The translations under genes and the position numbers were made by a program. The notes under the pieces were generated by a model. That model saw nothing but the letters and a program-made list of their open reading frames with translations. It was not told the origin of the DNA and ran no database searches. From Mesorhizobium sp. M7A.F.Ca.US.008.03.1.1 (lineage in GTDB: Bacteria > Pseudomonadota > Alphaproteobacteria > Rhizobiales > Rhizobiaceae), in assembly GCF_003997495.1 (NCBI RefSeq), contig NZ_RZRU01000021.1, positions 1-64,000 on the forward strand: a stretch of 64,000 nucleotides of DNA, in the 5' to 3' direction. Below, piece after piece: positions 51,653-60,434 of this stretch. The stretch's first letter is position 1. The number at the start of each line of letters is the position of its first letter.

Positions 51653-51817
51653 ATGTTGATGCTGCAGGACCTAGAGCGCGGCCGGCCGATGGAAATCGAT
51701 GCGCTGGTGAGCGCGGTGCAGGAATTTGGCCGGCTAACGGAGAAGCCAACCCCCACCATCGATGCCGTGCTGGCGGTGGTGCGGCGGCTGGCGGTGGAGC
51801 GCGGGTGTTATGAGTGA
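51653..51817 (+). pseudogene. Duplicated 3' end of the ketopantoate-reductase-like gene
   Basis: 55 codons match the last 55 of the gene at 49776-50756: MLQDLERGRPMEIDALVSAV through RRLAVERGCY and a stop. A few substitutions have accumulated. The rest of the gene is absent, so this is a fragment. It marks the left edge of the second flank module. Confidence 0.85.
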
Positions 51818-52018
51818 AGGGTGGCAGGGTTGATCGCGGCCTTTACTTGATCCCTCTAGGATCCAGCTGCATGGCTGTCCGAGCAGGGAAAATTCATAGC
51901 AATCTGAGGGGAGTTCAGCCGGATTTTGGAGTCCTTGCCTTTCGCGGATCGGAGGGCTTGTGCGTTTAAGATTTTTCCCGCCTAATGAGGAGGCGATTCG
52001 CTCTCAGCAGAGGTCCCT
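51818..52018. other. Leader of the 219-residue/ImmA cassette
   Basis: No gene is seen. The sequence becomes richer in A and T from about 51840, unlike its flanks. AGAGGTCC precedes the ATG at 52019. No clear promoter can be chosen by eye. Confidence 0.35.
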
Positions 52019-52678
52019 ATGCCCTCCTTCCGAACTGCCATCATTGATAGTCCACAGGATGCCGAGCGTAGGCTCGCAGATTGGGGGCTTGCTGCTGAAC
52101 AATTTCTTGCGGTCAGAGACTCGGCGCGAGCAGCAGCGGACAACGCAAGCCCCTTGATGCCTCTGAACGCACCTGGCACGCTGGGATATATTCATGGCGT
52201 AGGCGCACTCCGTGGCCAACTTCTTGATGGCGAATGGGTCATTGACCGGACACTTGGTGTTGAGGCTGTGATTAACCATCGGCTGGGGTTGCGCATCGGC
52301 TATCAGAACGTGGACCGGGCCTGTGACGTAGTTTTCCCCCCAATGCCACGCTCAGAGCGAGGCAACGGGACAGCGCGTCTATGCAGGCTGCCGCTTTTCG
52401 AGCATTTCGGAGTGGAATTGGAATCCGATGCTGATCGCTTGCCTAGCGATGAGCTCCAAGACCCGCTGGGAGATCAGGTCGTTACCTACTTTGTTATGGT
52501 TGGTGAGGATGGAAGCGTGGAGCTGTCACGGCCCATTATCGCAAATAAGAAATACGACCAGTTCGTTGAGCGCATATTTGTGGACAACCCAAGTGACGAC
52601 TGGGGCGAGATCATGGACCCTGAGATGGGTCCGGTTGAGGATTTCGATGTTCCTGTAATCTTCAAAGACAACGCGTGA
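52019..52678 (+). CDS. Unknown protein paired with an XRE/ImmA-IrrE peptidase
   Basis: A 219-residue soluble protein that I do not recognise. There is no signal or membrane segment. Segments such as AVINHRLGLRIGYQNVDRACDVVF and the very acidic C-terminus (NPSDDWGEIMDPEMGPVEDFD) stand out. It overlaps the next gene by one base, so the two are expressed together. Codon use is visibly less GC-rich than in the neighbours, a sign of transfer. By position it could be the effector or substrate of the downstream regulator-peptidase; that is inference. Confidence 0.7.
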   Translation: MPSFRTAIIDSPQDAERRLADWGLAAEQFLAVRDSARAAADNASPLMPLNAPGTLGYIHGVGALRGQLLDGEWVIDRTLGVEAVINHRLGLRIGYQNVDRACDVVFPPMPRSERGNGTARLCRLPLFEHFGVELESDADRLPSDELQDPLGDQVVTYFVMVGEDGSVELSRPIIANKKYDQFVERIFVDNPSDDWGEIMDPEMGPVEDFDVPVIFKDNA

Positions 52679-53754
52679 TGTTCTCCGCTGAGCGATTAAA
52701 GGTAGCCCGCCATCGAAAAAAGCTATCTGGGAAGGAGTTGGCAGCTGCTGCAGGTCTCACAGATGTCACAGTGTCCAAAGCGGAAAATGGCCATCAACCC
52801 GACGAGACTACGATAAACAAGCTTGTGGCCGCCTTGGGGTACCCTCGGGACTATTTTTTCATGGACAAGCCCGAGGTCCTTGAAACCCGCGCAGTATCGT
52901 TTCGGAGCCTGAAGAAAATGAAGGCGGCCGAGCGAGATGCTTCGCTGGCCGCCGGTTCTCACGGGATAGCTTTCTACCAGTGGCTCGACAAGCGATTTAA
53001 GCTGCCCGGACCTGATCTAATAGACTTGAGCAAGGAACATGGGAGGCCTGAAGTTGCAGCCCGTCTCTTACGCCAGCACTGGGGAATTGGGGATCGACCT
53101 GTCGGCAATATCCTAAAGCTGTTTGAATCGAAGGGCATTCGGATACTGTCTCTCTCGGAGAACACGAAAAATGTTGATGCGTATTCGTTCTGGCATGACG
53201 ACCACCCTTATGTTTTCTTGAACCAAAAGAAGACGGCCGAGCGCTCCAATTTCGATGCCGCTCACGAACTGGGCCACCTTGTTCTGCACTTTCACGCTCA
53301 GGCGGAGTCCGCGCCGGAAGATGACGCCGAACGGGAAGCCAACCGGTTTGCATCCGCTTTCCTTATGCCGGAAGCGGATGTCAAAAGTGTTATCACCTAT
53401 GTCTACAGCTCGTCCCAGGTCATCAGGGCGAAGGTTCGCTGGAAGGTCTCCGCAATGGCGTTGGCAAACCGGCTGCATCAAGTAGGGATGCTGACTGAAT
53501 GGAACTATAGGTCGATCATTATCGAACTGGGAAACCAAGGCTATCGATCGGGCGAACCTCTTGGCGTAGAGCGTGAAGTCTCCACTGTGCTAGCGAAGGT
53601 GCTCTCCACGTTGTGGACCAAGGGCATTACCAAGCGCGACATCGCGAAGGAACTCAATTTGCCTTGGGACGAAATTGAGTATCTGCTCTTTGGGCTTGCC
53701 GCAAAAACCCCGACCACTCCGCCTCCGCACACTAACCTCAAGTTGGTAGGCTGA
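52678..53754 (+). CDS. XRE-type DNA-binding ImmA/IrrE metallopeptidase
   Basis: A 358-residue two-domain protein. Residues 5-60 form an XRE helix-turn-helix (LSGKELAAAAGLTDVTVSKAENG). The ImmA/IrrE zinc peptidase core has His196-Glu197-x2-His200 (HELGH) and the third ligand Glu220 (EREANRFASAF). Proteins of this type cleave or antagonise repressors, as ImmA does for ImmR and IrrE for DdrO, and often act with a toxin or a phage-induced partner. The last 100 residues are a helical extension ending in a Pro/Thr-rich tail. A GTG at 52675 is an alternative start. Confidence 0.88.
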   Translation: MFSAERLKVARHRKKLSGKELAAAAGLTDVTVSKAENGHQPDETTINKLVAALGYPRDYFFMDKPEVLETRAVSFRSLKKMKAAERDASLAAGSHGIAFYQWLDKRFKLPGPDLIDLSKEHGRPEVAARLLRQHWGIGDRPVGNILKLFESKGIRILSLSENTKNVDAYSFWHDDHPYVFLNQKKTAERSNFDAAHELGHLVLHFHAQAESAPEDDAEREANRFASAFLMPEADVKSVITYVYSSSQVIRAKVRWKVSAMALANRLHQVGMLTEWNYRSIIIELGNQGYRSGEPLGVEREVSTVLAKVLSTLWTKGITKRDIAKELNLPWDEIEYLLFGLAAKTPTTPPPHTNLKLVG

Positions 53755-53779
53755 CTGAGTCATCAACGACCACCTTGCC

Positions 53780-54079
53780 GCCGCCCAAACCAACCAAAGC
53801 ACGACACCAATGAGCGAACTGACCGTGGCCGAGGCGACCGAGAGCATCTATGCCTCGCTCCGGGCGGACAATGCCGACATCGACGCACATATCGCGGCGC
53901 TTAGGGCGGCGCTGACACGAGAGGGGATGAAACAGGCGGTGTTCGATCCGACCAAACTGGCGCAGAACAACCGCTCGGGCCGCAAGTTGATGCAGGCTTA
54001 TTTTCGGCAGCGCGGCGTGAGCGTGAGGTTCTCGGAGTAGAACGGCGCGCGAGCGATCTCAACCGCGCCGTTGGCAGTT
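53780..54079. repeat. Direct repeat R2 (~300 bp) carrying a small gene
   Basis: The second copy of the repeat at 51310-51608, in the same orientation. It begins 25 bp after the stop of the peptidase gene. Confidence 0.9.
53810..54040 (+). CDS. Small protein of unknown function, copy 2
   Basis: A 76-residue protein, the near twin of 51339-51572; it has Ala, Arg and Met where copy 1 has Thr, Lys and Ile, and ends in Glu rather than Asp-Gln. It is intact, with the same leader. Its persistence in two intact copies, while the linked reductase tail is only a fragment, suggests a function. Confidence 0.75.
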   Translation: MSELTVAEATESIYASLRADNADIDAHIAALRAALTREGMKQAVFDPTKLAQNNRSGRKLMQAYFRQRGVSVRFSE

Positions 54080-54165
54080 CTCGGTCGGGACATGCGCCGC
54101 ACTCAGGTTTTAATCGTATGGGAGCTGTTTCAAAAGTCGGCCCTGGATCGCGGAGGGGATGTGAC

Positions 54166-55152
54166 ATGGTGGATTTCGACCGGATCGACAAGCTGATCGC
54201 AGCGGTGCCCCCCGCCTTGGCGCTTCGCGCCGGATTGGACCTTGGCATCTTCACCCGGCTCGGTGAAAGTGCTGTGACTGCCGACAGCCTCGAGGCCACG
54301 CTCAAAGTCGAACCCGATCGTCTGTCGCGGCTCCTCTACGCGCTCGCCAGCATCGGTCTCCTCGAAGTCGACGATGGTCAATTTCGCAACGGAGCCGAAG
54401 CGTCGGAGTTCCTCGACGCGTCCAAGCCGACCTATCGCGGCGGTGATCATGCGCTGCTGCGCGAGCTTTGGGGAGCCGACCTGCTGACTGCAGAGTCACT
54501 GCGGCAGAACCGGCCGGCTGCGCTGCACGACTTTTCCGATGCGGGACCTGAGTCCGTGGCGGCTTTCAGCCGCATGCTCGCGCCGGGCGGGGTGATTTTC
54601 GGCCGAAATCTGGCCCGGGAGATGGACCTCTCGGCGGTCGGTTCGGTGATCGACATCGGCGGAGGCGCCGGGACCATACTGGTCGGGCTTCGCGAGCGGT
54701 GGCCGCACATTGCGGCGACGCTGATGGAACTCCCAACGGTCGCAGCGGTCGCGCCAGCTATCCTGTCTGAATACGGTGCCGACGACGTGGTTGTCGAAGA
54801 GGGGGACATAACCGTCGCGCCATCGATCGGTCGGCACGATCTGGCGATCCTGAAGGCCGTCGTCCAGGTGCTTCCGCGGGACCAGGCGCGCAGTTCGATC
54901 CTGAACGCGGCACGTTGCCTCACACAAGGCGGCGAGATCGCAATTGCGGGGTGGGGTGTCGTCGATGACGACCGCCTCGGCCCGCCTGAGGGTGTCTTTC
55001 TCAATCTCACCTTCTTGAACCTCTATCGCCATGGCGAATCGTACACTGAAGGTCAGTATCGCGCATGGATGACCGAGGCTGGATTCCGGGATATCTCCAG
55101 GTCGCGCCTGACGGACGGCTGCACGTTGTTTCGCGCGCGCCTCACGGGCTGA
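54166..55152 (+). CDS. Plant-type O-methyltransferase family protein
   Basis: A 328-residue SAM-dependent methyltransferase. An N-terminal dimerisation and winged-helix domain (LALRAGLDLGIFTRLGE, LSRLLYALASIGLLE) precedes the SAM domain with VIDIGGGAGTILVGLRERWP. The family methylates small aromatic hydroxyl groups or acts in secondary metabolism; the substrate is unknown. GGAGGGG precedes the ATG. It ends one base before the stop of the opposite-strand gene. Confidence 0.87.
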   Translation: MVDFDRIDKLIAAVPPALALRAGLDLGIFTRLGESAVTADSLEATLKVEPDRLSRLLYALASIGLLEVDDGQFRNGAEASEFLDASKPTYRGGDHALLRELWGADLLTAESLRQNRPAALHDFSDAGPESVAAFSRMLAPGGVIFGRNLAREMDLSAVGSVIDIGGGAGTILVGLRERWPHIAATLMELPTVAAVAPAILSEYGADDVVVEEGDITVAPSIGRHDLAILKAVVQVLPRDQARSSILNAARCLTQGGEIAIAGWGVVDDDRLGPPEGVFLNLTFLNLYRHGESYTEGQYRAWMTEAGFRDISRSRLTDGCTLFRARLTG

Positions 55153-55153
55153 C

Positions 55154-56212
55154 TCAATAACAGCGATCTGCCGCCGCAAGTGCCTCGGCACGGTGAGCTT
55201 CGTCCAGTGCGCCAATCCGCCGGACCGACGCATAGAACCTGACATAATCGCCCGAACACAAGTCGAACAGGCGGAGAAACGCGGTCACCCGATCGCTATA
55301 GACGGAAGTCGCGGCGAGCTTTGCATTGTTGATTGGGGACGCGAACCAGGCATCGTATCCCCTGTATCGGCCCCAGCGCCTGTCGCGCATGTGTCGGTAG
55401 CGCATCCGCAGCCGTTCAATCGCGGCCGTCTTTGCGGCCAGCTTTTGCTCCGAGGTGCCGGCGTTGGAATAGACTTTCGCCAACTCGTCCCGGGTCCGCG
55501 ACACCAGCGCAAGAAATTCAGCCTTGCGTCTCCGGGCGGCTTCGTAGCGGCGCAATGCGGCGGTATCGCCAGTCGCGCGCAGCCATTTTCTAACGCCGGT
55601 TGTTTCGACGGCGACAGCGAACGCCTCGTTGAATGCGGAATCGTCGTGTACGTAGACGCGCTGATGGGCGAGTTCATGGAACACCAGCGCTGCAAGATAG
55701 GTTTCATCCTGGCCGAACATCGTGCTTAGCAGCGGGTCACTTGACCAGCCAAGCGTGGAATATGCAGTGATGCCCGTCACATAGACGTCCATGCCCTGTC
55801 CTTGAAGTTCGACAGCGGTTTCAGTCGCGGACTTCCTGGAGAAATATCCCCGGTAGGGAACGCAGCCGAAAACAGGAAAACACCATGTTCGCGGCGTCAG
55901 CGAAAATGCCGGCGCGGCGAAGACGGCCCATGTCACCGAATCCCGACCAATGTCGACATAGCTGCGGTAGCTGTTGTTGTCGGGCAGCGCCAGTTCATCC
56001 GTTGCGAACTGTCGTATAGCGCTCGCCGATGCCATTCGAGCGCGCAATGCCTTCGGCGTCGAAGGATCCTCGATCAGCTTTCCGACATCCTGGCGCGCCG
56101 TCATGATCTGCAGATGACCCTTCACGGACTGCGCGTAGTAGGAAACACTGGTGCAGCCGGTCACGCCGGACAGCACGGTCATAACCGCAACCAATCGAAA
56201 GAATGCGCGCAT
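55154..56212 (-). CDS. Putative lipoprotein aminopeptidase (zinc-type)
   Basis: A 352-residue lipoprotein. The signal ends in the lipobox LSGVTGC (Cys near residue 20). The zinc motif HELAH lies in LAALVFHELAHQRVYV, and NEAFAVAVETTG supplies a likely third Glu ligand. This fits the bacterial predicted aminopeptidase family (Pfam Aminopep). The substrate is unknown. The longer frame upstream to 56290 has no signal and is rejected. Confidence 0.83.
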   Translation of the reverse strand: MRAFFRLVAVMTVLSGVTGCTSVSYYAQSVKGHLQIMTARQDVGKLIEDPSTPKALRARMASASAIRQFATDELALPDNNSYRSYVDIGRDSVTWAVFAAPAFSLTPRTWCFPVFGCVPYRGYFSRKSATETAVELQGQGMDVYVTGITAYSTLGWSSDPLLSTMFGQDETYLAALVFHELAHQRVYVHDDSAFNEAFAVAVETTGVRKWLRATGDTAALRRYEAARRRKAEFLALVSRTRDELAKVYSNAGTSEQKLAAKTAAIERLRMRYRHMRDRRWGRYRGYDAWFASPINNAKLAATSVYSDRVTAFLRLFDLCSGDYVRFYASVRRIGALDEAHRAEALAAADRCY

Positions 56213-56305
56213 CACGATTTGCCCACAGCAGTGCTCCCCGTACCGATCGGACTGTTGTCGCGATTGCCCCCAGGTCCCAAGCAGTCGCATCGATTTGATC
56301 GAGGT

Positions 56306-56953
56306 CTATAGCTTTCTAAAGAATCCGGACAGAATATTCGGACCCGCTTCACCGGGCCGCAGTCTGATCCCATCCTCGAAACAGTTCAGCGTCACGCATT
56401 CGAAGCCGCTGTGTGCGAGGAGTGCCACCAGCGAGTCGCGGTCGAAGTGGTGGAGGTGCTCGTCGGGAAGACGCATACGCCACGTCCGGAACCACGCGTC
56501 GCCGTCGGCGCCGAGCTCGCGCCAGCGGCAGTAAGGGACGGCGACGGCAAGGTAGCGGGCCTTAAGCCGGGCGAGGAAACCCAGATCCGGGATGTGCTCA
56601 AGCACGTCGAACATGGCGACGAGATCCCACGAGCTGGAGAGCGCCTCGTCCCAATCGACGAAGCGCACGCCCTTGGGCAGCGGAAACCTGGTTATGTCGC
56701 AGCCGGCGCAGTCGGCGACCCCGGTTATTTTCGCGGCTTCGATGAATGTGCCGGTGCCATATCCGATCTCCAGCACGGACCGCGGAATCGCGCCGGTGAG
56801 TCCCAGCACCCAGCCAAGTCGCTGATATCCGAGCTTGATGGTCCGGTCACTCAGGTCCTCGTAATAGGAAATGTACTGCTTGTCGTATTTGATCGGTTTG
56901 GAGTCGACCTGGTGGATCACGCCAAACCCGTCCACCGCGTAGTTGTCCAACAT
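56306..56953 (-). CDS. SAM-dependent methyltransferase (class I)
   Basis: A 215-residue class I methyltransferase. Motif I is SVLEIGYGTGTFIEAAKI and motif II FDVLEHIPDL. Such stand-alone enzymes often modify sugars or lipids of the cell surface, but no glycosyltransferase is next to it. It is the last gene before the importer cluster and is not close enough (98 bp) to be clearly in its operon. Confidence 0.82.
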   Translation of the reverse strand: MLDNYAVDGFGVIHQVDSKPIKYDKQYISYYEDLSDRTIKLGYQRLGWVLGLTGAIPRSVLEIGYGTGTFIEAAKITGVADCAGCDITRFPLPKGVRFVDWDEALSSSWDLVAMFDVLEHIPDLGFLARLKARYLAVAVPYCRWRELGADGDAWFRTWRMRLPDEHLHHFDRDSLVALLAHSGFECVTLNCFEDGIRLRPGEAGPNILSGFFRKL

Positions 56954-57051
56954 TGGCGTGCGGCCTCCGGATTCCGAGCTCCTTACATGGCACAGCTAAA
57001 CGCAACCGGGCAATCGAGCGGTTCAGGTATTCAGGCGCCAGCTTGAACTGA

Positions 57052-58044
57052 TCAGTCCTTGCCCGCCCGCTTGAAAAACCGCGCGTAAAATTCGCCGACT
57101 ATGCCGCGCCGGAAGACGAGCACGCACACCATGAAGATCAGGCCGGTGGCGATGGTCACCGGAAAGCCGGAGGTGGCAAGCGTGTTTTCCAGGCCGATGA
57201 CCAGGCTGGCGCCGATGATCGGCCCGACCATCGTACCGATGCCGCCGAGAAGCGTCATCAGGATCACCTCGCCCGACATCTGCCAGGTGACGTCGGTGAG
57301 CGTGGCGAACTGGAAGACGATCGCCTTGAGCGAGCCGGCCAGCCCGGCCAGCGCCGCCGACATGACGAAGGCGCCCAGCTTGTAGTTGGCGACGGAATAG
57401 CCCAGCGAAATGGCGCGGTTCTCGTTTTCGCGGATCGAGCGCAGGATCATGCCGAACGGCGAATTGACGATGCGCCAGATGGCGAAGACGCCGATCAGGA
57501 ACACCGCCAACACGAAGTAATACATGTTCAGCGAGACGTTCAGGTCGAGGACCCCAAGCAGCATGCCGCGCGGCACGCCCTGGATGCCGTCCTCGCCTTG
57601 CGTGAAGGGCGCCTGAACGCAGAAGAAGAAGAACATCTGCGACAGCGCCAGCGTGATCATGGCGAAGTAGATGCCCTGCCGGCGAATGGCGAAAAAGCCC
57701 ATGACAAGGCCGAGCAGGGCCGCACCCGCCATGCCGAGCAGGATGCCGGCTTCCGGCGGCCAGCCCCAGACCTTGACGGCATGCGCGGTGAAATAGGCGG
57801 CGCCGCCGAAGAAGGTGGCGTGGCCGAACGACAGGAGCCCGGTATAGCCGAGCAGGAGATTGAATGCGCAGGCAAACAGCGCGAAGCACAGCATCTTCAT
57901 CAGGAAGATCGGATAGACCAGGAAAGGCGCCACCAGCAGCGCCAGGATGCCGAGCCCGACCAGCGTCCATTCAAGCCGTGCCGAGGTTTTGGCCGATGCC
58001 TCGCGATGCGTCAGTTCCGACATGTCGGATGTCCCTTCCGACAT
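57052..58044 (-). CDS. Branched-chain-type ABC permease LivM
   Basis: A 330-residue permease with about nine hydrophobic segments and the LivM pattern AFNLLLGYTGLLSFGHATFFGGAAY and PFGMILRSIRENENRA. The two possible starts, 58044 and 58023, lie in a 21-bp tandem repeat, and each has its own GGAAGGGAC ribosome site. Imports branched-chain amino acids, amides or urea by family; the substrate is not decided here. Confidence 0.92.
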   Translation of the reverse strand: MSEGTSDMSELTHREASAKTSARLEWTLVGLGILALLVAPFLVYPIFLMKMLCFALFACAFNLLLGYTGLLSFGHATFFGGAAYFTAHAVKVWGWPPEAGILLGMAGAALLGLVMGFFAIRRQGIYFAMITLALSQMFFFFCVQAPFTQGEDGIQGVPRGMLLGVLDLNVSLNMYYFVLAVFLIGVFAIWRIVNSPFGMILRSIRENENRAISLGYSVANYKLGAFVMSAALAGLAGSLKAIVFQFATLTDVTWQMSGEVILMTLLGGIGTMVGPIIGASLVIGLENTLATSGFPVTIATGLIFMVCVLVFRRGIVGEFYARFFKRAGKD

Positions 58045-58045
58045 G

Positions 58046-58933
58046 TCAGGCGTCCCTTCCGAACAGGCCGGCGGGCCGGACCAGAAGCACGATGGCCATG
58101 ATGACGAAGACCACGAGGTTGGAGGCCTCGGGGTAGAAGACCTTGGTCAGCCCTTCGGCAAGGCCAAGCATATAGCCGGTGACGATCGCGCCGAGGATCG
58201 ATCCCATGCCGCCGACCACGACGACCGCGAAGACGACGATGATGAGATCCGATCCCATAAGCGGGCTCACCTGGTAGATCGGTGCTGCCAGAATTCCGGC
58301 AAGACCGGCAAGCGCGGAGCCCAGACCATAGGTCAGGGTCAGCAGCAACGGCACGTTGACGCCGAAAGCCTGGACGAGACGGGGATTCTCCGTTGCCGCG
58401 CGCAAATAGGACCCAAGCCTGGTCTTCTCGATCAGCGCCCAGGTGCCGAAGCAGACGATCAGCGAGGCGACCACCACCCAGCCGCGGTAGTTGGGCAGGA
58501 GCATGAAGCCGAGATTGGTGCCCCCGGCAAGCAGCGGCGGCACGGCGTAGGGGTTTCCCGAGACGCCGTAATAGTAGCGGAAGATGCCTTCGAGCACGAG
58601 CGCGAGGCCGAAGGTGAAGAGCAGGCCGTAGAGCGGATCGAGCTCGTACAGCCTCGACAGCGCCAGGCGCTCGATCACGATGCCGAAGACACCGACGATC
58701 AGCGGCGCAAGGATCAAGGCGGGCCAGTAACCGATGCCGAGATGGGTGAGAAGCAGATAGCCGACGAAGGCGCCGAGCATATACTGGGCGCCATGGGCGA
58801 AATTGATGACGCGCAGCAAGCCGAATATGACGGCCAGCCCGAGGCTCAACATGGCGTAGAAAGAGCCGTTGATCAGGCCGACCAGCAACTGGCCGAGGAA
58901 TGCCTGCACGGGGATGCCGAAGATCATCGTCAT
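58046..58933 (-). CDS. Branched-chain-type ABC permease LivH
   Basis: A 295-residue permease with about eight membrane segments and the LivH pattern LVGLINGSFYAMLSLGLAVIFGLLRVINFAHG. The ATG at 58933 is preferred; a start five codons upstream is open. One base separates its stop from the livM start. Confidence 0.92.
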   Translation of the reverse strand: MTMIFGIPVQAFLGQLLVGLINGSFYAMLSLGLAVIFGLLRVINFAHGAQYMLGAFVGYLLLTHLGIGYWPALILAPLIVGVFGIVIERLALSRLYELDPLYGLLFTFGLALVLEGIFRYYYGVSGNPYAVPPLLAGGTNLGFMLLPNYRGWVVVASLIVCFGTWALIEKTRLGSYLRAATENPRLVQAFGVNVPLLLTLTYGLGSALAGLAGILAAPIYQVSPLMGSDLIIVVFAVVVVGGMGSILGAIVTGYMLGLAEGLTKVFYPEASNLVVFVIMAIVLLVRPAGLFGRDA

Positions 58934-58940
58934 GGCGCCA

Positions 58941-59651
58941 TCATACACCCAGGACTTCGTGGAGCTGCGTCATGCGGTCCGGCAGTTCGCCTACCGGAAA
59001 CCCTGCCACGACCTTGCCATGCTCCATCAGATAGAAACGATCGGCGACACGACTGGCGAAGCGGAAGTTCTGCTCGACCAGCAGGATCGTCATGCCGCGC
59101 TTTTTCAACGTCGCCAGCAACGCGCCGATGCGCTGTACGATGACGGGAGCGAGACCCTCCGTCGGCTCATCGAGAAGCAGCATTTTGACGCCGGTTCGCA
59201 GCATGCGTGCGATCGCCAGCATCTGCTGTTCGCCGCCCGATAGCCTCGTGCCGGGGCTGTTGCGGCGCTCCTTCAGATTGGGGAAGAGATCGAATATCTC
59301 CTCGACGCTCATGCCGCCCTCGGCGACGACCGGCGGCAGCAGCAGGTTCTCGTCGACGGTCAGCGTCGCGAAGATGCCGCGTTCCTCGGGCACGAAGCCG
59401 ATGCCTTGATGGGCGGTGCGGTGCAGCGGCAGCCGCATCAGATCCTTGCCGTCGAAAGCGATCCGGCCGGTCCGCTTGCGGATCAGCCCCATGATGGCGC
59501 GCAGCGTCGTCGTCTTGCCGACGCCGTTGCGGCCAAGCAGCGTGACCGTCTCGCCGGAAAACACTTCCAGGTCGACGCCGTGCAGCGCATGGCCCTCGCC
59601 ATACCAAGCGTTGAGGCCGCCGACCGTAAGGAGGGGTGCGGCGCTAGTCAT
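58941..59651 (-). CDS. Branched-chain-type ABC ATPase LivF
   Basis: A 236-residue ATPase: Walker A GRNGVGKTT, signature LSGGEQQML, Walker B MLLLDEP. It overlaps the LivG gene by 8 bp. A compact ATPase without extra domains, typical of LivF. Confidence 0.93.
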   Translation of the reverse strand: MTSAAPLLTVGGLNAWYGEGHALHGVDLEVFSGETVTLLGRNGVGKTTTLRAIMGLIRKRTGRIAFDGKDLMRLPLHRTAHQGIGFVPEERGIFATLTVDENLLLPPVVAEGGMSVEEIFDLFPNLKERRNSPGTRLSGGEQQMLAIARMLRTGVKMLLLDEPTEGLAPVIVQRIGALLATLKKRGMTILLVEQNFRFASRVADRFYLMEHGKVVAGFPVGELPDRMTQLHEVLGV

Positions 59652-60423
59652 CGGCGGTACCCATATAGGCGATCTTGACGCGCTCGTCGCAGCTGACCGT
59701 GGCGTAATCGCCGGCGGCCAGCACCTCGCCGCGCTGCATGACCGTTATCCAGTCGCAAAGGTCGGCCACCACGGTCAGATTGTGCTCGACCATCAGCACG
59801 GCGCGATCCCTGGCCACCGAACGGATGAGGTCGGAAACGGTGGCCACGTCCTCATGCCCCATGCCGGCCATCGGCTCGTCCAGCAGCAGCACTTTCGGAT
59901 CGAGCGCCAAGGTCGTGGCGATCTCGAGCACGCGTTTCCTGCCATAGGAAAGATCGCCGGCAAGCCTGTTCCTGGCGTCATCCAGACCGACCGAGCGCAG
60001 CAATTCCTCGGCGCGCGGCGTCAGCCGGTCGAGCGCCGCCAGCGAGCGCCAGAACTGAACGCTGAGCCCGCCCGGCCGCTGCAGCGCGACGCGGACATTG
60101 TCGAGCACGCTGAGGTGCGGAAAAATCGCCGATATCTGGAACGAGCGCACCAGGCCCATCCGCGCGACCCTGGCCGGCGACGCGCGGGTGATGTCGTGGC
60201 CAAGCAGTTCGATCCTGCCGCTGGTCGGCGCCAGGAACTTGGTGAGCAGGTTGAAGACCGTCGTCTTGCCGGCGCCGTTGGGTCCGATCAGGGCATGGAC
60301 GTTGCCATGGCGGACATCCAGATCGACGTTTTTCACGGCGATGAAGCCGGCAAAGTCACGCCGCAACCCGCGGGCGGAAAGCACCACAGGCGGCTCGTTC
60401 GCGTTCAGGTCAGGCGGCGCCAT
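59644..60423 (-). CDS. Branched-chain-type ABC ATPase LivG
   Basis: A 259-residue ATPase: Walker A GPNGAGKTT, a slightly degenerate signature LSYGRKRVLEIA and Walker B VLLLDEP followed by MAGMGHED. The ATG at 60423 lies just after the binding-protein stop. The open frame to 60525 overlaps that gene and is not used. Confidence 0.92.
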   Translation of the reverse strand: MAPPDLNANEPPVVLSARGLRRDFAGFIAVKNVDLDVRHGNVHALIGPNGAGKTTVFNLLTKFLAPTSGRIELLGHDITRASPARVARMGLVRSFQISAIFPHLSVLDNVRVALQRPGGLSVQFWRSLAALDRLTPRAEELLRSVGLDDARNRLAGDLSYGRKRVLEIATTLALDPKVLLLDEPMAGMGHEDVATVSDLIRSVARDRAVLMVEHNLTVVADLCDWITVMQRGEVLAAGDYATVSCDERVKIAYMGTADD

Positions 60424-60434
60424 GGCCGCGCCGA

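Noticed and set aside
51310..54079. Composite transposon or insertion sequence with 300-bp ends
   Set aside because: The repeats are direct and encode a small non-transposase protein; there are no terminal inverted repeats and no transposase.
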